Positions 26,390 through 33,832 of a stretch of DNA of 49,953 nt are shown piece after piece; within the stretch, counting starts at the first letter, position 1, and each line of letters begins with the position of its first letter. The DNA comes from Pelagibacteraceae bacterium AG-390-A23 (GTDB lineage: Bacteria > Pseudomonadota > Alphaproteobacteria > Pelagibacterales > Pelagibacteraceae), in contig QCGW01000008.1 in assembly GCA_003279775.1 (NCBI GenBank), forward strand, positions 1 through 49,953, given 5' to 3'. The position numbers were made by a program, and so were the translations under genes. The notes below the pieces were generated by a model, which had not been told where the DNA came from, did not search any database, and was given only the letters and a program-made list of their open reading frames with translations.

Positions 26390-27546
26390 AGATATCAAGA
26401 AGAGATTTTTTAAAAGGAACTGCAACTTCTTTGTTTTTAGCTGGATTTAACTTCCCAGTTTTAGCCTCAACTTCCAAGAAGAAAAACTTAATAGTTATAA
26501 TGCTTAGAGGAGGAATGGACGGTCTTTGTGCCGTTCCTGTTATAGGAGACAAAAGTTTTGAAAAAATTAGAAGAGGTATTTTAATTGAAAATCCAATGAA
26601 ACTTGATGCTGACTTTGCTTTGCATCCTAAGTTAAAGGGATTTAGTGAATGTTGGCATGACAATACGGGTGCCATTGTTCATGCAACCAGTATTCCATAC
26701 ACAGCTCGATCACATTTCGAAGGTCAAAATTTAATGGAGTCTGGTGGAAGAGTTCCTTATCAAGAAAAAACTGGTTGGCTTGGACGAGGAATGAAACTTG
26801 CAAATCTTAAGGCAGAAGGTTTGGCTTTATCTTTGCCGATGCCATTATTGTTAAGAGGTGTTCCTAAAAATGATAATTATTTTCCAGCAGATGGAAGACT
26901 TCCAAGAGAAGAAACTCTTGATCTTTTAAAATCAGTTTACGCCGATAGTTCAGAAGAAGAATTATTCGATATGATGAACTTTATTAAAAAGCGTAAAAAT
27001 GAACAAATGGGCGTTGGTTCAAGTTACGATAAAAGAAATAATAAAAATCTTGCAATGAAAGCAGGACAACTTTTATCAAATCCAAATGGCCCAAGGGTTG
27101 CAGTATTTGAAGTAAATGGTTTTGATACTCACGCAGCACAAGGCGGAATTAATGGTACTCATACAAGATGTTTAGTTGAAATGGATACGATTATTCAAAA
27201 TTTAAAAATATCTCGAAAAGCTTATGCAAATTCAATTATTTTAACTGTTACAGAATTTGGAAGAACAATTAAAAAAAATGGTGGAAATGGTACAGAGCAT
27301 GGTTATGGAACTGCAGTATTTTTAGCAGGAGGTCTAGTGAAGAAAAGCCAAGTTCATACTGATTGGCCAGGACTAAAACGAAAAGAGCTTTTTGATGGTA
27401 GAGATTTAAATGCTACGATTGATGCACGATCTGTTTATGCCTCTGCTATGTCTACAGTATTTGATTTAGATTTTAAACGAATTCAAAAAGATGTTTTCTT
27501 TGGAGATCAATTACAAAATTTATCTGACAAGCTTTTTAAAGCTTAA
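26386..27546 (+). CDS. DUF1501 family protein with Tat signal
   Basis: A 386-residue protein related to the alkaline phosphatase/sulfatase fold family. The N-terminus has a twin-arginine signal, SRRDFLKG (residues 4-11) followed by a hydrophobic core TATSLFLAGFNFPVLAS, so it is predicted to be exported folded to the periplasm. Family blocks include VIMLRGGMDGLCAVPV, SHFEGQNLMESGG, VFEVNGFDTHAAQGG, VTEFGRTIKKNGGNGTEHGYG and VFLAGGLVKK. The conserved Asp, His and Glu residues suggest a metal-dependent hydrolase, but no reaction is known. It is translationally coupled to the DUF1800 gene and followed after 6 bases by a secreted serine-hydrolase-like gene. Confidence 0.9.
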   Translation: MKISRRDFLKGTATSLFLAGFNFPVLASTSKKKNLIVIMLRGGMDGLCAVPVIGDKSFEKIRRGILIENPMKLDADFALHPKLKGFSECWHDNTGAIVHATSIPYTARSHFEGQNLMESGGRVPYQEKTGWLGRGMKLANLKAEGLALSLPMPLLLRGVPKNDNYFPADGRLPREETLDLLKSVYADSSEEELFDMMNFIKKRKNEQMGVGSSYDKRNNKNLAMKAGQLLSNPNGPRVAVFEVNGFDTHAAQGGINGTHTRCLVEMDTIIQNLKISRKAYANSIILTVTEFGRTIKKNGGNGTEHGYGTAVFLAGGLVKKSQVHTDWPGLKRKELFDGRDLNATIDARSVYASAMSTVFDLDFKRIQKDVFFGDQLQNLSDKLFKA

Positions 27547-27552
27547 TTCATT

Positions 27553-28926
27553 ATGAAAAAAATATTAGCAACCTTAACTTTAAGCTTATTTGTAATTGGA
27601 AATAGCTATGCAGATAATAATATTTATGAATTTAACAAATGGTTATTTGAAAATGGTCTTACTGAATATGTGACCATAGGTGAGGAGAGCGAAATATGTA
27701 AGGCTCAGAAAAAGTATAGCAATATGTGGTATTACAACAAATGTGATCAACCTCAATATACAAATAATCTTAAAATAAAATTTTATGACGGCTGGATTCC
27801 TGAAAAAAACGCCAAACCAAATTATGATACATTACTTTATGAGCTTTTCAGATTCAACGAAAGACCTTTTAAAGTTCAGGGAGTTAAAAAATATGAGGTA
27901 GAGCCATCCAGCAATCCTTATGAATTTAGTTCAGAATTAATAGATGACAAATACATAGACAAGCAATTAGAAAAAACTGCACTGCTTAGTTATTTACATT
28001 TTAAAGACGGTAAAATTACTATTGATAAAATTAGTCCAAATGATCGATTTGGTAAATTCATCAAAGAGGATACAAAATTAAGATCAATGTCAGTTGGGAG
28101 AAGTATGGCTTCATATACATTGGCTCATGCAATATGTGGGGGATATATCGATAGCTTTGATGTAAGATTAAATGATTGGCCATTACTTGAAAATACCCTT
28201 TACTATAACCAAAAACTTTCTGACATATTAAATATGAACTCAGGAGATCATAAGTACATTGAAGCTTTTGAATTTGTTAACAGTAAAGAGTTAGACGAAA
28301 AATTTAGAGGATCTCTCGATGACCACATGTTAAGTTTAAAACAATACTTATTTCATTTAAAGAATACAAAAAGTTCTAAACCAAGATTTAATTATCACAG
28401 CATTAATTCATCAATAATTTTAAACTATGTTTTGTTTAAAACAGGAAATGATTTTGAAAAAATATTAGAAAAAACTTTTAAAGATAAAGCTAAAATTAAA
28501 AATAGTGTGTTTTTTTATAAAACGACTTTTCGACCAAGAAAAGAGGGTAATGCAAATATTATGTTTTACGCTACACGATATGATTATCTTAGAATTGCAA
28601 AAGCAATGCTAGATGATTGGCAGAATGATACTTGTGAAGGTAAATACCTAAAAGATATATTTGAAAATAGAATAAATAAAGACACAAAAAGAATAGAAGC
28701 GCTAGGAGGAACTAGTCAATGGCCCTATGCAAGAGGGTATGCTGGACAATTTCAAACTCATTATACTGGTATCAATAAAAAAAGAGCTGTAATGGGAATG
28801 CATGGTTATGGAGGTCAACATGTCGTAATTGATTTTGAAAAATCTAGAATTGTTGTCACAAATTCTATTCATGAAAATTTCAATTTTAAGAAAATAGTTT
28901 ATGGCCCATTTAAAAAGGATAAATGA
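27553..28926 (+). CDS. Secreted beta-lactamase-fold protein, probably inactive paralogue
   Basis: A 457-residue protein with a Sec signal peptide (residues 1-20, ending NSYA-DN). From about residue 140 it aligns with the next gene over the penicillin-binding/serine-hydrolase fold: LRSMSVGRSMASYTLAHAIC, RLNDWPLLENTLYYNQKLSDILNMNSGD and the C-terminal GYGGQHVVIDFEKSRIVVTNS. The catalytic S-x-x-K motif reads S180-V-G-R183, so the general-base lysine is replaced by arginine, and the second motif is YHS rather than YSA. It also has a 90-residue N-terminal section with three cysteines absent from the neighbour. It overlaps the next gene by four bases. It may be a non-catalytic partner. Confidence 0.78.
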   Translation: MKKILATLTLSLFVIGNSYADNNIYEFNKWLFENGLTEYVTIGEESEICKAQKKYSNMWYYNKCDQPQYTNNLKIKFYDGWIPEKNAKPNYDTLLYELFRFNERPFKVQGVKKYEVEPSSNPYEFSSELIDDKYIDKQLEKTALLSYLHFKDGKITIDKISPNDRFGKFIKEDTKLRSMSVGRSMASYTLAHAICGGYIDSFDVRLNDWPLLENTLYYNQKLSDILNMNSGDHKYIEAFEFVNSKELDEKFRGSLDDHMLSLKQYLFHLKNTKSSKPRFNYHSINSSIILNYVLFKTGNDFEKILEKTFKDKAKIKNSVFFYKTTFRPRKEGNANIMFYATRYDYLRIAKAMLDDWQNDTCEGKYLKDIFENRINKDTKRIEALGGTSQWPYARGYAGQFQTHYTGINKKRAVMGMHGYGGQHVVIDFEKSRIVVTNSIHENFNFKKIVYGPFKKDK

Positions 28927-30074
28927 AAAAAATCTTAACAGTTATTTTTATATTAATATTTTCAACCTCTGCTTACGCAAATAAAAATAAAAATACCTGG
29001 GACTATCCATTAACTGTTTATGAAGGTTGGGTAGTTAAAGGATCAGCAGATCATTACAAATTCAAATCAGATTTAAGAGAAGATAAAGACGTTTTAAAAG
29101 AATTTAAAAAAAATAAAGATACAGGAATTATTAGCTATCTATTATTTGAGAATGATAAAATTGTTATTGATGTTGCTGATATTCCTAAAAAAGTTAGTAG
29201 CGGAGAATATATAATTGATGGTTTGTTACCTTCACATTCAATGGGTAAAAGTTTAGTGTCTTATGTAACTGGGCACGCAATTTGTGAAGGCTACATTGAT
29301 AGCATAAATGTAAAATTAAATGATTGGCCATTAATTAAAAATACTCTTTATCAAGATGCAGTACTACTTGATCTTCTAAATATGAAAGGTGGAGATCAAA
29401 AATGGGTTGGCGAAAGAAGAAACGTTGGTTCAGACAATAGGATTAAGGGTGTAAAGCCAGAAGAAAATGTAAATGTTATTGGACTTGAGAAAGTAATGAA
29501 TAGATATCTAAAAGGTACAGAAAAAAGTAAATTAATTTATAACTATAGCGCCCTAACTACCAATGTAATTATGAACTATGTAAAACACAAAGCAGGCGAT
29601 GATTGGGACAAATTATTACATAAAGTATTTAATGAACATGTTAAAGTTAAAAACAGTGTTCAATTTCAAAAATCTAATAGAAAGTACGCTATAACAAAAT
29701 TTAATTCTGCAAGATATTCTTTTTATGCAAATAGATATGATTATTTAAGAATTGCAAAAACAATGATGGAAGATTGGCATAACGATACTTGTGCTGGTAA
29801 ATATTTAAAAACTATTTACGAAAATAGAATTAAAAAGAAAGACAACGTAAAAGATTCAATCGATGTAGGTCTTTATACAAAATCATATGGTGGTCAAATC
29901 CATTTTGATCTTTTTGGAATAAAAAAAGAAAGAAAAATTTTAGGATTAAGCGGATTTGCAGGACAAAATATATTGATTGATTTAGACAATAAGAGAATAA
30001 TAGTTATTAGTTCATTATATAGAAATTATAATTGGAAAAAAATTGTTTACAAAAAAATCAAAAATAACAGTTAA
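28923..30074 (+). CDS. Secreted beta-lactamase-family serine hydrolase
   Basis: A 383-residue exported protein with a Sec signal peptide (residues 1-19, ending SAYA). The nucleophile motif S106-M-G-K109 (SHSMGKSLVSY) is intact, the second motif is YSALTTN (Tyr general base) and a C-terminal strand GFAGQNILIDLDNKRIIVIS contains the expected beta-3 region. Members of this family include esterases, D-amino-acid peptidases and beta-lactamases; the substrate is unknown. It is the likely active copy of a tandem pair with the gene upstream, starting from an ATGA overlap. Its stop codon overlaps the ATG of a truncated third frame (TAATG). Confidence 0.85.
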   Translation: MKKILTVIFILIFSTSAYANKNKNTWDYPLTVYEGWVVKGSADHYKFKSDLREDKDVLKEFKKNKDTGIISYLLFENDKIVIDVADIPKKVSSGEYIIDGLLPSHSMGKSLVSYVTGHAICEGYIDSINVKLNDWPLIKNTLYQDAVLLDLLNMKGGDQKWVGERRNVGSDNRIKGVKPEENVNVIGLEKVMNRYLKGTEKSKLIYNYSALTTNVIMNYVKHKAGDDWDKLLHKVFNEHVKVKNSVQFQKSNRKYAITKFNSARYSFYANRYDYLRIAKTMMEDWHNDTCAGKYLKTIYENRIKKKDNVKDSIDVGLYTKSYGGQIHFDLFGIKKERKILGLSGFAGQNILIDLDNKRIIVISSLYRNYNWKKIVYKKIKNNS

Positions 30075-30130
30075 TGAAAAAAATCATAATTATTTTTCTA
30101 TCTCTACTTTTAAGCCCTTATCGTTGGTAA
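30074..30130 (+). pseudogene. Signal-peptide stub of a truncated third gene
   Basis: The stop of the serine hydrolase overlaps an ATG (TAATG) opening an 18-residue frame, [18 protein letters not shown]. It reads as the first part of a signal peptide closely like those of the two preceding paralogues (MKKILTVIFILIFS and MKKILATLTLSLF), then loses hydrophobicity and stops at 30128-30130. The last 21 bases overlap the 3' end of the convergent umuC gene. This is best read as the remnant of a third operon gene cut off where umuDC begins. A functional 18-residue leader peptide is a less likely alternative. Confidence 0.45.
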
Positions 30131-31387
30131 ACAAAAGAAATCAGCTGTATCGATTTTGGAAGAATATTGCCTTCTCATGTTCCACTTTTTATGAACCCCA
30201 GCACTTGCAACACTTAAAGTCGATCTTCCGTATCGATGATTAGTATTATCAATAGATCGCATTAAGCTATTTATTTTTTCATCTTTTTCAGAAGTAAATA
30301 AATTTGTTTTGTCACTTGCATTAGAAAGTCCTGTAAGCATCACACCTGCTTTTTGATAACGATAACCATTTTTAAAAATACTTTCTAATATTGAAACTGC
30401 TGTCTTAACAGTTTCGATACTATTGTTTGTTGCAATTGGAAAATCAACAGTCTTTGCATTTGAATAGTAACCAAAGTTTCTTTGGAAAGGACTGGTTCTA
30501 ACAAATACTGTAATTGCTTTTGCAACTAAAGATTCTGATCTAATCTTTTCAGAGGCATTTAAACAATAGTTTGCAACTGCTTCTTTTAATTCCTGGAACG
30601 TTTCAATTCTTTTTCCAAATGATCTTGAAACCACACAACTTTTTCTTTTAGTTGCGGTAGTCTCCAATCCAATACAAGAAATTTCTCTAAGCTCCATTGC
30701 AGTTCTTGAACTTAGAACATTTGAAGACTTTTTGATCCAAGTGTTAGATTTATTTTTTAATTGTTTAGCATTATAAATACCATGCTTTTGATAAAACTTA
30801 GTTAATTGTCTGCCAACACCCCAGACATCATTAATTTCAACTTTTTCTAAAATAGGATCTAAGTTTTCAATGCCAATTAAACTTGTCACCCCTGATTGTT
30901 TTTTCTTTGCGATATGATTTGCAACTTTACTTAAAGTTTTTGTATTTGCTATTCCAATGCTTGTTGGAATACCAGTCCATTGCAAAACTGTTTCTCTAAT
31001 TTCTTTTCCAACTTTTTCTACTTCACTATCAGGAAAGTTTGATAAATCTAAAAAGGCTTCATCAATTGAGTAAACTTCTATTTCTGAATTAAATCTTTTA
31101 AGGGTTCGCATCACTCTTCTTGATAAATCTCCGTATAAAGAATAGTTTGATGAAAAAACTTCAACTTTGTTTTTAAGAATAATATCTTTTGCTTTAAAAT
31201 AGGGTTCACCCATTTTAATTCCTAAAGCTTTTGCTTCATTTGATCTTGAAATGATACAGCCATCATTATTAGATAAAACAACAACAGGCTTTCTTCTTAT
31301 TTTTGGATTAAATAATCTTTCACAAGAAACGTAAAAAGAATTACAATCAATTAATGCTATTTTTTTAGTATGTTGAATGGATGACAT
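30110..31387 (-). CDS. umuC: DNA polymerase V catalytic subunit UmuC
   Basis: This Y-family translesion polymerase copies damaged templates and, with cleaved UmuD, forms DNA polymerase V. The about 425-residue product starts [19 protein letters not shown] with the first catalytic Asp, has [19 protein letters not shown], the catalytic [11 protein letters not shown] motif (about residue 100), helix-hairpin-helix [24 protein letters not shown] and the little-finger domain with [16 protein letters not shown]. The C-terminal [20 protein letters not shown] is UmuC-like. ATG 31387 is used (a TTG at 31396 is possible) and overlaps umuD by 23 bases. The gene is expected to be transcribed from the SOS promoter of umuD. 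Confidence 0.93.
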   Translation of the reverse strand: MSSIQHTKKIALIDCNSFYVSCERLFNPKIRRKPVVVLSNNDGCIISRSNEAKALGIKMGEPYFKAKDIILKNKVEVFSSNYSLYGDLSRRVMRTLKRFNSEIEVYSIDEAFLDLSNFPDSEVEKVGKEIRETVLQWTGIPTSIGIANTKTLSKVANHIAKKKQSGVTSLIGIENLDPILEKVEINDVWGVGRQLTKFYQKHGIYNAKQLKNKSNTWIKKSSNVLSSRTAMELREISCIGLETTATKRKSCVVSRSFGKRIETFQELKEAVANYCLNASEKIRSESLVAKAITVFVRTSPFQRNFGYYSNAKTVDFPIATNNSIETVKTAVSILESIFKNGYRYQKAGVMLTGLSNASDKTNLFTSEKDEKINSLMRSIDNTNHRYGRSTLSVASAGVHKKWNMRRQYSSKIDTADFFCLPTIRA

Positions 31388-31760
31388 AAGTAACAACCCC
31401 CCAAATAAAAATATCTTGTTCTTCGTTAATTAAAATTCTGTCAGAAAATTCTTTAGATCCAGAAGTTAAAAATTTTTTATCTCTTTCTTGAACTAAAGTT
31501 TTAACTACAAGTTCATCATGAACATTTGCAATCACTGTTGAAAAGTTTTTTGGTTTTAAACTTTTATCAACCACTAATAAGTCACCATCATTAATCCCAA
31601 CATCGACCATGGATTTACCTTGAACCCTGATGATGAAAGTTGCTGGAACATTTCTTATTAAATGCATGTTCAGATCGATATCTTCTTCGATATAATCAGT
31701 AGCAGGGGAAGGGAAACCAGCGCCTGCTTTATGTAGATAATAAGGGATCGTTAGTTTCAT
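31365..31760 (-). CDS. umuD: SOS mutagenesis protein UmuD (self-cleaving accessory subunit)
   Basis: UmuD is a LexA-like S24 protease that cleaves itself with RecA filaments to make the UmuC partner. From ATG 31760 the product has 131 residues. It contains the cleavage bond Ala14-Gly15 in [13 protein letters not shown], nucleophile Ser50 (VQGKSMVD) and Lys87 (ELVVKTLV). The spacings 15 to 50 to 87 match E. coli UmuD (25, 60, 97) exactly. An upstream in-frame ATG at 31790 would add ten residues, but it lies in the promoter spacer and its codons form the SOS box, so it is rejected as the start. The N-terminus is ten residues shorter than in E. coli. Confidence 0.92.
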   Translation of the reverse strand: MKLTIPYYLHKAGAGFPSPATDYIEEDIDLNMHLIRNVPATFIIRVQGKSMVDVGINDGDLLVVDKSLKPKNFSTVIANVHDELVVKTLVQERDKKFLTSGSKEFSDRILINEEQDIFIWGVVTYVIHSTY

Positions 31761-31807
31761 GTTCTTGTTTTGTTCTACTTTATAGACCATTTATACAATA
31801 CACTCAA
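31761..31807 (-). promoter_or_regulatory. umuDC promoter with SOS operator
   Basis: Read on the minus strand: -35 TTGAGT (31802-31807), a 17-base spacer, -10 TATAAA (31779-31784), then GAAC-AAAACAA-GAAC (31761-31775). The last element is a perfect match to the alphaproteobacterial LexA-box consensus GAAC-N7-GAAC (GTTC-N7-GTTC). It would overlap the transcription start and end right at the umuD ATG, leaving a leader of only about 10 bases. Binding of a LexA-type repressor would block initiation. All elements are seen; regulation is inferred from the known consensus. Confidence 0.75.
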
Positions 31808-31873
31808 GAGGTTGTATTTTGAGTCCGTAATTGAATCAAAAGTGAATCAAAACGTGAACATCGAAAACAACAT

Positions 31874-31902
31874 TTGGTGGACATGTGGATAACTTTTACA
31901 AT
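31874..31902 (+). promoter_or_regulatory. Weak promoter containing a perfect DnaA box
   Basis: TTGGTG (31874-31879), 17 bases, TACAAT (31897-31902) could drive the small gene at 31936. Within the spacer, TGTGGATAA (31884-31892) is the complement of TTATCCACA, the strongest DnaA-box consensus. A single box suggests a regulatory or titration role at most, or chance. Two direct repeats TGAATCAAAA, spaced 11 bases (31832-31841 and 31843-31852), lie between this and the umuD promoter. Confidence 0.35.
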
Positions 31903-31935
31903 AAGTAGTCTTAAAGTGATTTAAAAAAGAAAATT

Positions 31936-32130
31936 ATGATTTGTATTAAAGCCAATATCCCAGAAGAGTTAAACGAAATAGATGATGAATTAAAAGCAGT
32001 TTACCATAGCAAAGACACTGTTTGTTTTTTCATATTAAAAACAAGAGAATTAAGAAATAAGTTTATAGAAGAAACCAAGGGAATGAACAAAAGTGAAAGA
32101 GAAAAAGTTTATGAGGTATATAATAAATAA
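31936..32130 (+). CDS. Small hypothetical protein (64 aa)
   Basis: A 64-residue soluble, charged protein starting MICIKANIPEELNEIDDE and ending KSEREKVYEVYNK. It has no signal peptide or membrane helix. It looks mostly helical, with a central hydrophobic strand TVCFFILKT and a possible helix-turn at MNKSEREKVYEVY. No family recognised. A plausible promoter lies upstream, and the next gene starts 3 bases after its stop, so it is probably the first gene of the run with the VOC and GFA genes. It is divergent from umuDC. Confidence 0.6.
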   Translation: MICIKANIPEELNEIDDELKAVYHSKDTVCFFILKTRELRNKFIEETKGMNKSEREKVYEVYNK

Positions 32131-32133
32131 ATC

Positions 32134-32517
32134 ATGAATATTTTAGATTTTGTGATGGTTGGTTCTGATGATCATGAAAAATCAGGTGATTTTTATGATG
32201 CTGTATTTGAACCTTTGAAATTAAAAAGAGTTTTGAAAACACAAAAATATCTTGGTTACGCTCATTCAAGTGATCCAGAGAAAGTCCAATTTTATGTAAC
32301 ACATCCAGTAAATGGAAAAGATGCAACGTTTGGCAATGGAACCCAAATAACTTTATTAGCAGATAATAAAGAAGCAGTTGAAAAATTTTATGAAATTGCA
32401 ATTTCCAAAGGAGCAACAGATGAGGGAGCTCCAGGAGTTAGAAAAGATGGAAATTATTATGGATATATTCGTGATTTAGATGGAAATAAGATTGCAGCTA
32501 AAAGTATTTTAAAATAA
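32134..32517 (+). CDS. VOC (glyoxalase/bleomycin resistance) family protein
   Basis: A 127-residue vicinal-oxygen-chelate fold protein made of two beta-alpha-beta-beta-beta units. Characteristic parts are MNILDFVMVGSDDHEKSGDFYDAVF, the central strand FYVTHPVNGKDATFGNGTQITLLADN, EAVEKFYEIAISKGATDEGAPG and the final YYGYIRDLDGNKIAAKS. The metal ligand set is not obvious at the first site, so it may be a binding protein or an enzyme of unknown substrate. It lies 3 bases after the 64-residue gene and 12 bases before the GFA gene, in an operon of small-molecule handling genes. Confidence 0.82.
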   Translation: MNILDFVMVGSDDHEKSGDFYDAVFEPLKLKRVLKTQKYLGYAHSSDPEKVQFYVTHPVNGKDATFGNGTQITLLADNKEAVEKFYEIAISKGATDEGAPGVRKDGNYYGYIRDLDGNKIAAKSILK

Positions 32518-32529
32518 AAAAGGAGATAT

Positions 32530-32895
32530 ATGAAATTAAATTGTCATTGTGGAGCCGTTGAAGCAGAAATTAATGCTACAATTAATGAATTAGCAAAAAT
32601 TGTAAGATGTAATTGTTCAATATGTAAAAGGAAAAATGCAACAATGGGAATGGTTAAAAACGAAGATTTTAAAGTTACTAAAGGACAAGATAAATTAAAA
32701 CTTTATCAGTACCATACTAAAGTGGCTAACCATTACTTTTGTACTGAATGTGGAATTTACACCCATCACAATCCAAGAAGTGCACCTGCTATGACTGGTT
32801 TTAACTTAGGTTGTGTAGATGAAGTTAAAGTAGAAGATTTAAAAGAAGTAGCAAACTTCGATGGTTTAAACCATCCGATGGATCAAGAAAAATAA
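32530..32895 (+). CDS. GFA family (glutathione-dependent formaldehyde-activating-like) zinc protein
   Basis: A 121-residue Mss4-fold zinc protein. The family cysteines are visible in the C-H-C-G start (CHCGAVEAEI), in VRCNCSICKRKNATMG (three cysteines) and in FCTECGIYTHHNPRS. The founding member was described as joining formaldehyde to glutathione, but most homologues have no proven reaction. A strong ribosome site AAGGAGA precedes the ATG. It follows a VOC gene and precedes a glycerate kinase gene by 7 bases; the set could serve glutathione-linked aldehyde or C1 handling, but that is inference from context only. Confidence 0.88.
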   Translation: MKLNCHCGAVEAEINATINELAKIVRCNCSICKRKNATMGMVKNEDFKVTKGQDKLKLYQYHTKVANHYFCTECGIYTHHNPRSAPAMTGFNLGCVDEVKVEDLKEVANFDGLNHPMDQEK

Positions 32896-32902
32896 AAGTC
32901 TA

Positions 32903-33832
32903 ATGAAATTATCTGAAGAGTGTTTTAAGAAAGTTAAAAAAGATTGTTTTAAATTTATTAAATCACAAGAAACCTCAACTGAAAAGTTTGGTAACAAACA
33001 GGGGATGATCAAAAACTATTTAATCCCAATATCCTTTTGGATTGCAAAAAAAGCAGATAACAAAAAACCTTACTTTGTTGGATTAGCTGGAGGTCAAGGA
33101 ACTGGCAAAACAACGATAAGCTCAATAATTAAGATAATATTAGAAAAGTATTTTAAATTAAAAGTATTCAAGATTTCTATTGATGATTTTTATAAAACTA
33201 GAAAAGAAAGAATAGCTTTATCCAAAAAAGTACATCCAATGTTACTTACTAGGGGAGTTCCTGGAACTCATGATATCAGTATGATGCTAGATTTCTTTAA
33301 AAAATCTAAAGCAAGAAAATTTAAAAATATGAAGTTACCAAATTTTAATAAGGCAATTGATGACAGATTTCCTAAAAACAAATGGAACATGATTAATAAA
33401 AGACCAGATGTAATTATTTTTGAAGGATGGTGTGTTGGGGCAAGAGCAGAAACTAACAAGACATTAAAAAAATCTATAAACTCTATGGAAAAGGCCAATG
33501 ATCATAAACTGGTTTGGAGAAAATATGTTAATCAACAATTAAAAACTAAATATAAAAAGCTATATTCTCAGTTAAATTGTATGATTTACTTAAAAGCAAA
33601 AAACTTTAGTTTACTCCAAAAGTGGAGATTAAAGCAGGAACACAAACTATGGTTAAAAACAAAGAAAAAAGGTGGTCATAAAATAATGAGTAAAGGGGAC
33701 GTAATAAATTTTATGCAAACTTATCAAAGAATAACTCAAAACATGTTTAAAAACATGCCCAAATATGCCTCTATAATTTTAAATTTAAACAGTAACCATC
33801 AAATTAAAACTGCTGTATATAAATCGAAATGA
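32903..33832 (+). CDS. P-loop kinase, probable D-glycerate 3-kinase
   Basis: A 309-residue P-loop kinase of the phosphoribulokinase/glycerate kinase group. Walker A is GLAGGQGTGKTT (about residues 60-71). The following KVFKISIDDFYKTRKERIALSKKVHPMLLTRGVPGTHD is the hallmark of the plant-type GLYK and yeast Tda10 family, and FEGWCVGARAE forms the lid and Walker B region. The family phosphorylates D-glycerate to 3-phosphoglycerate, linking photorespiration-like or glyoxylate routes to central metabolism. It is preceded by the GFA gene and overlaps the TolC-family gene by four bases. An alternative substrate within this kinase group cannot be ruled out. Confidence 0.85.
   Translation: MKLSEECFKKVKKDCFKFIKSQETSTEKFGNKQGMIKNYLIPISFWIAKKADNKKPYFVGLAGGQGTGKTTISSIIKIILEKYFKLKVFKISIDDFYKTRKERIALSKKVHPMLLTRGVPGTHDISMMLDFFKKSKARKFKNMKLPNFNKAIDDRFPKNKWNMINKRPDVIIFEGWCVGARAETNKTLKKSINSMEKANDHKLVWRKYVNQQLKTKYKKLYSQLNCMIYLKAKNFSLLQKWRLKQEHKLWLKTKKKGGHKIMSKGDVINFMQTYQRITQNMFKNMPKYASIILNLNSNHQIKTAVYKSK

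Noticed and set aside
31761-31790. Extended umuD start at ATG 31790
   Set aside because: This ATG lies between the -35 and -10 elements of the promoter, and the extra codons coincide with the SOS box; the conserved UmuD spacing is complete from 31760.
31791-31935. Possible replication origin near a DnaA box
   Set aside because: Only one perfect box is present, with no cluster of boxes and none of the usual origin-flanking genes.
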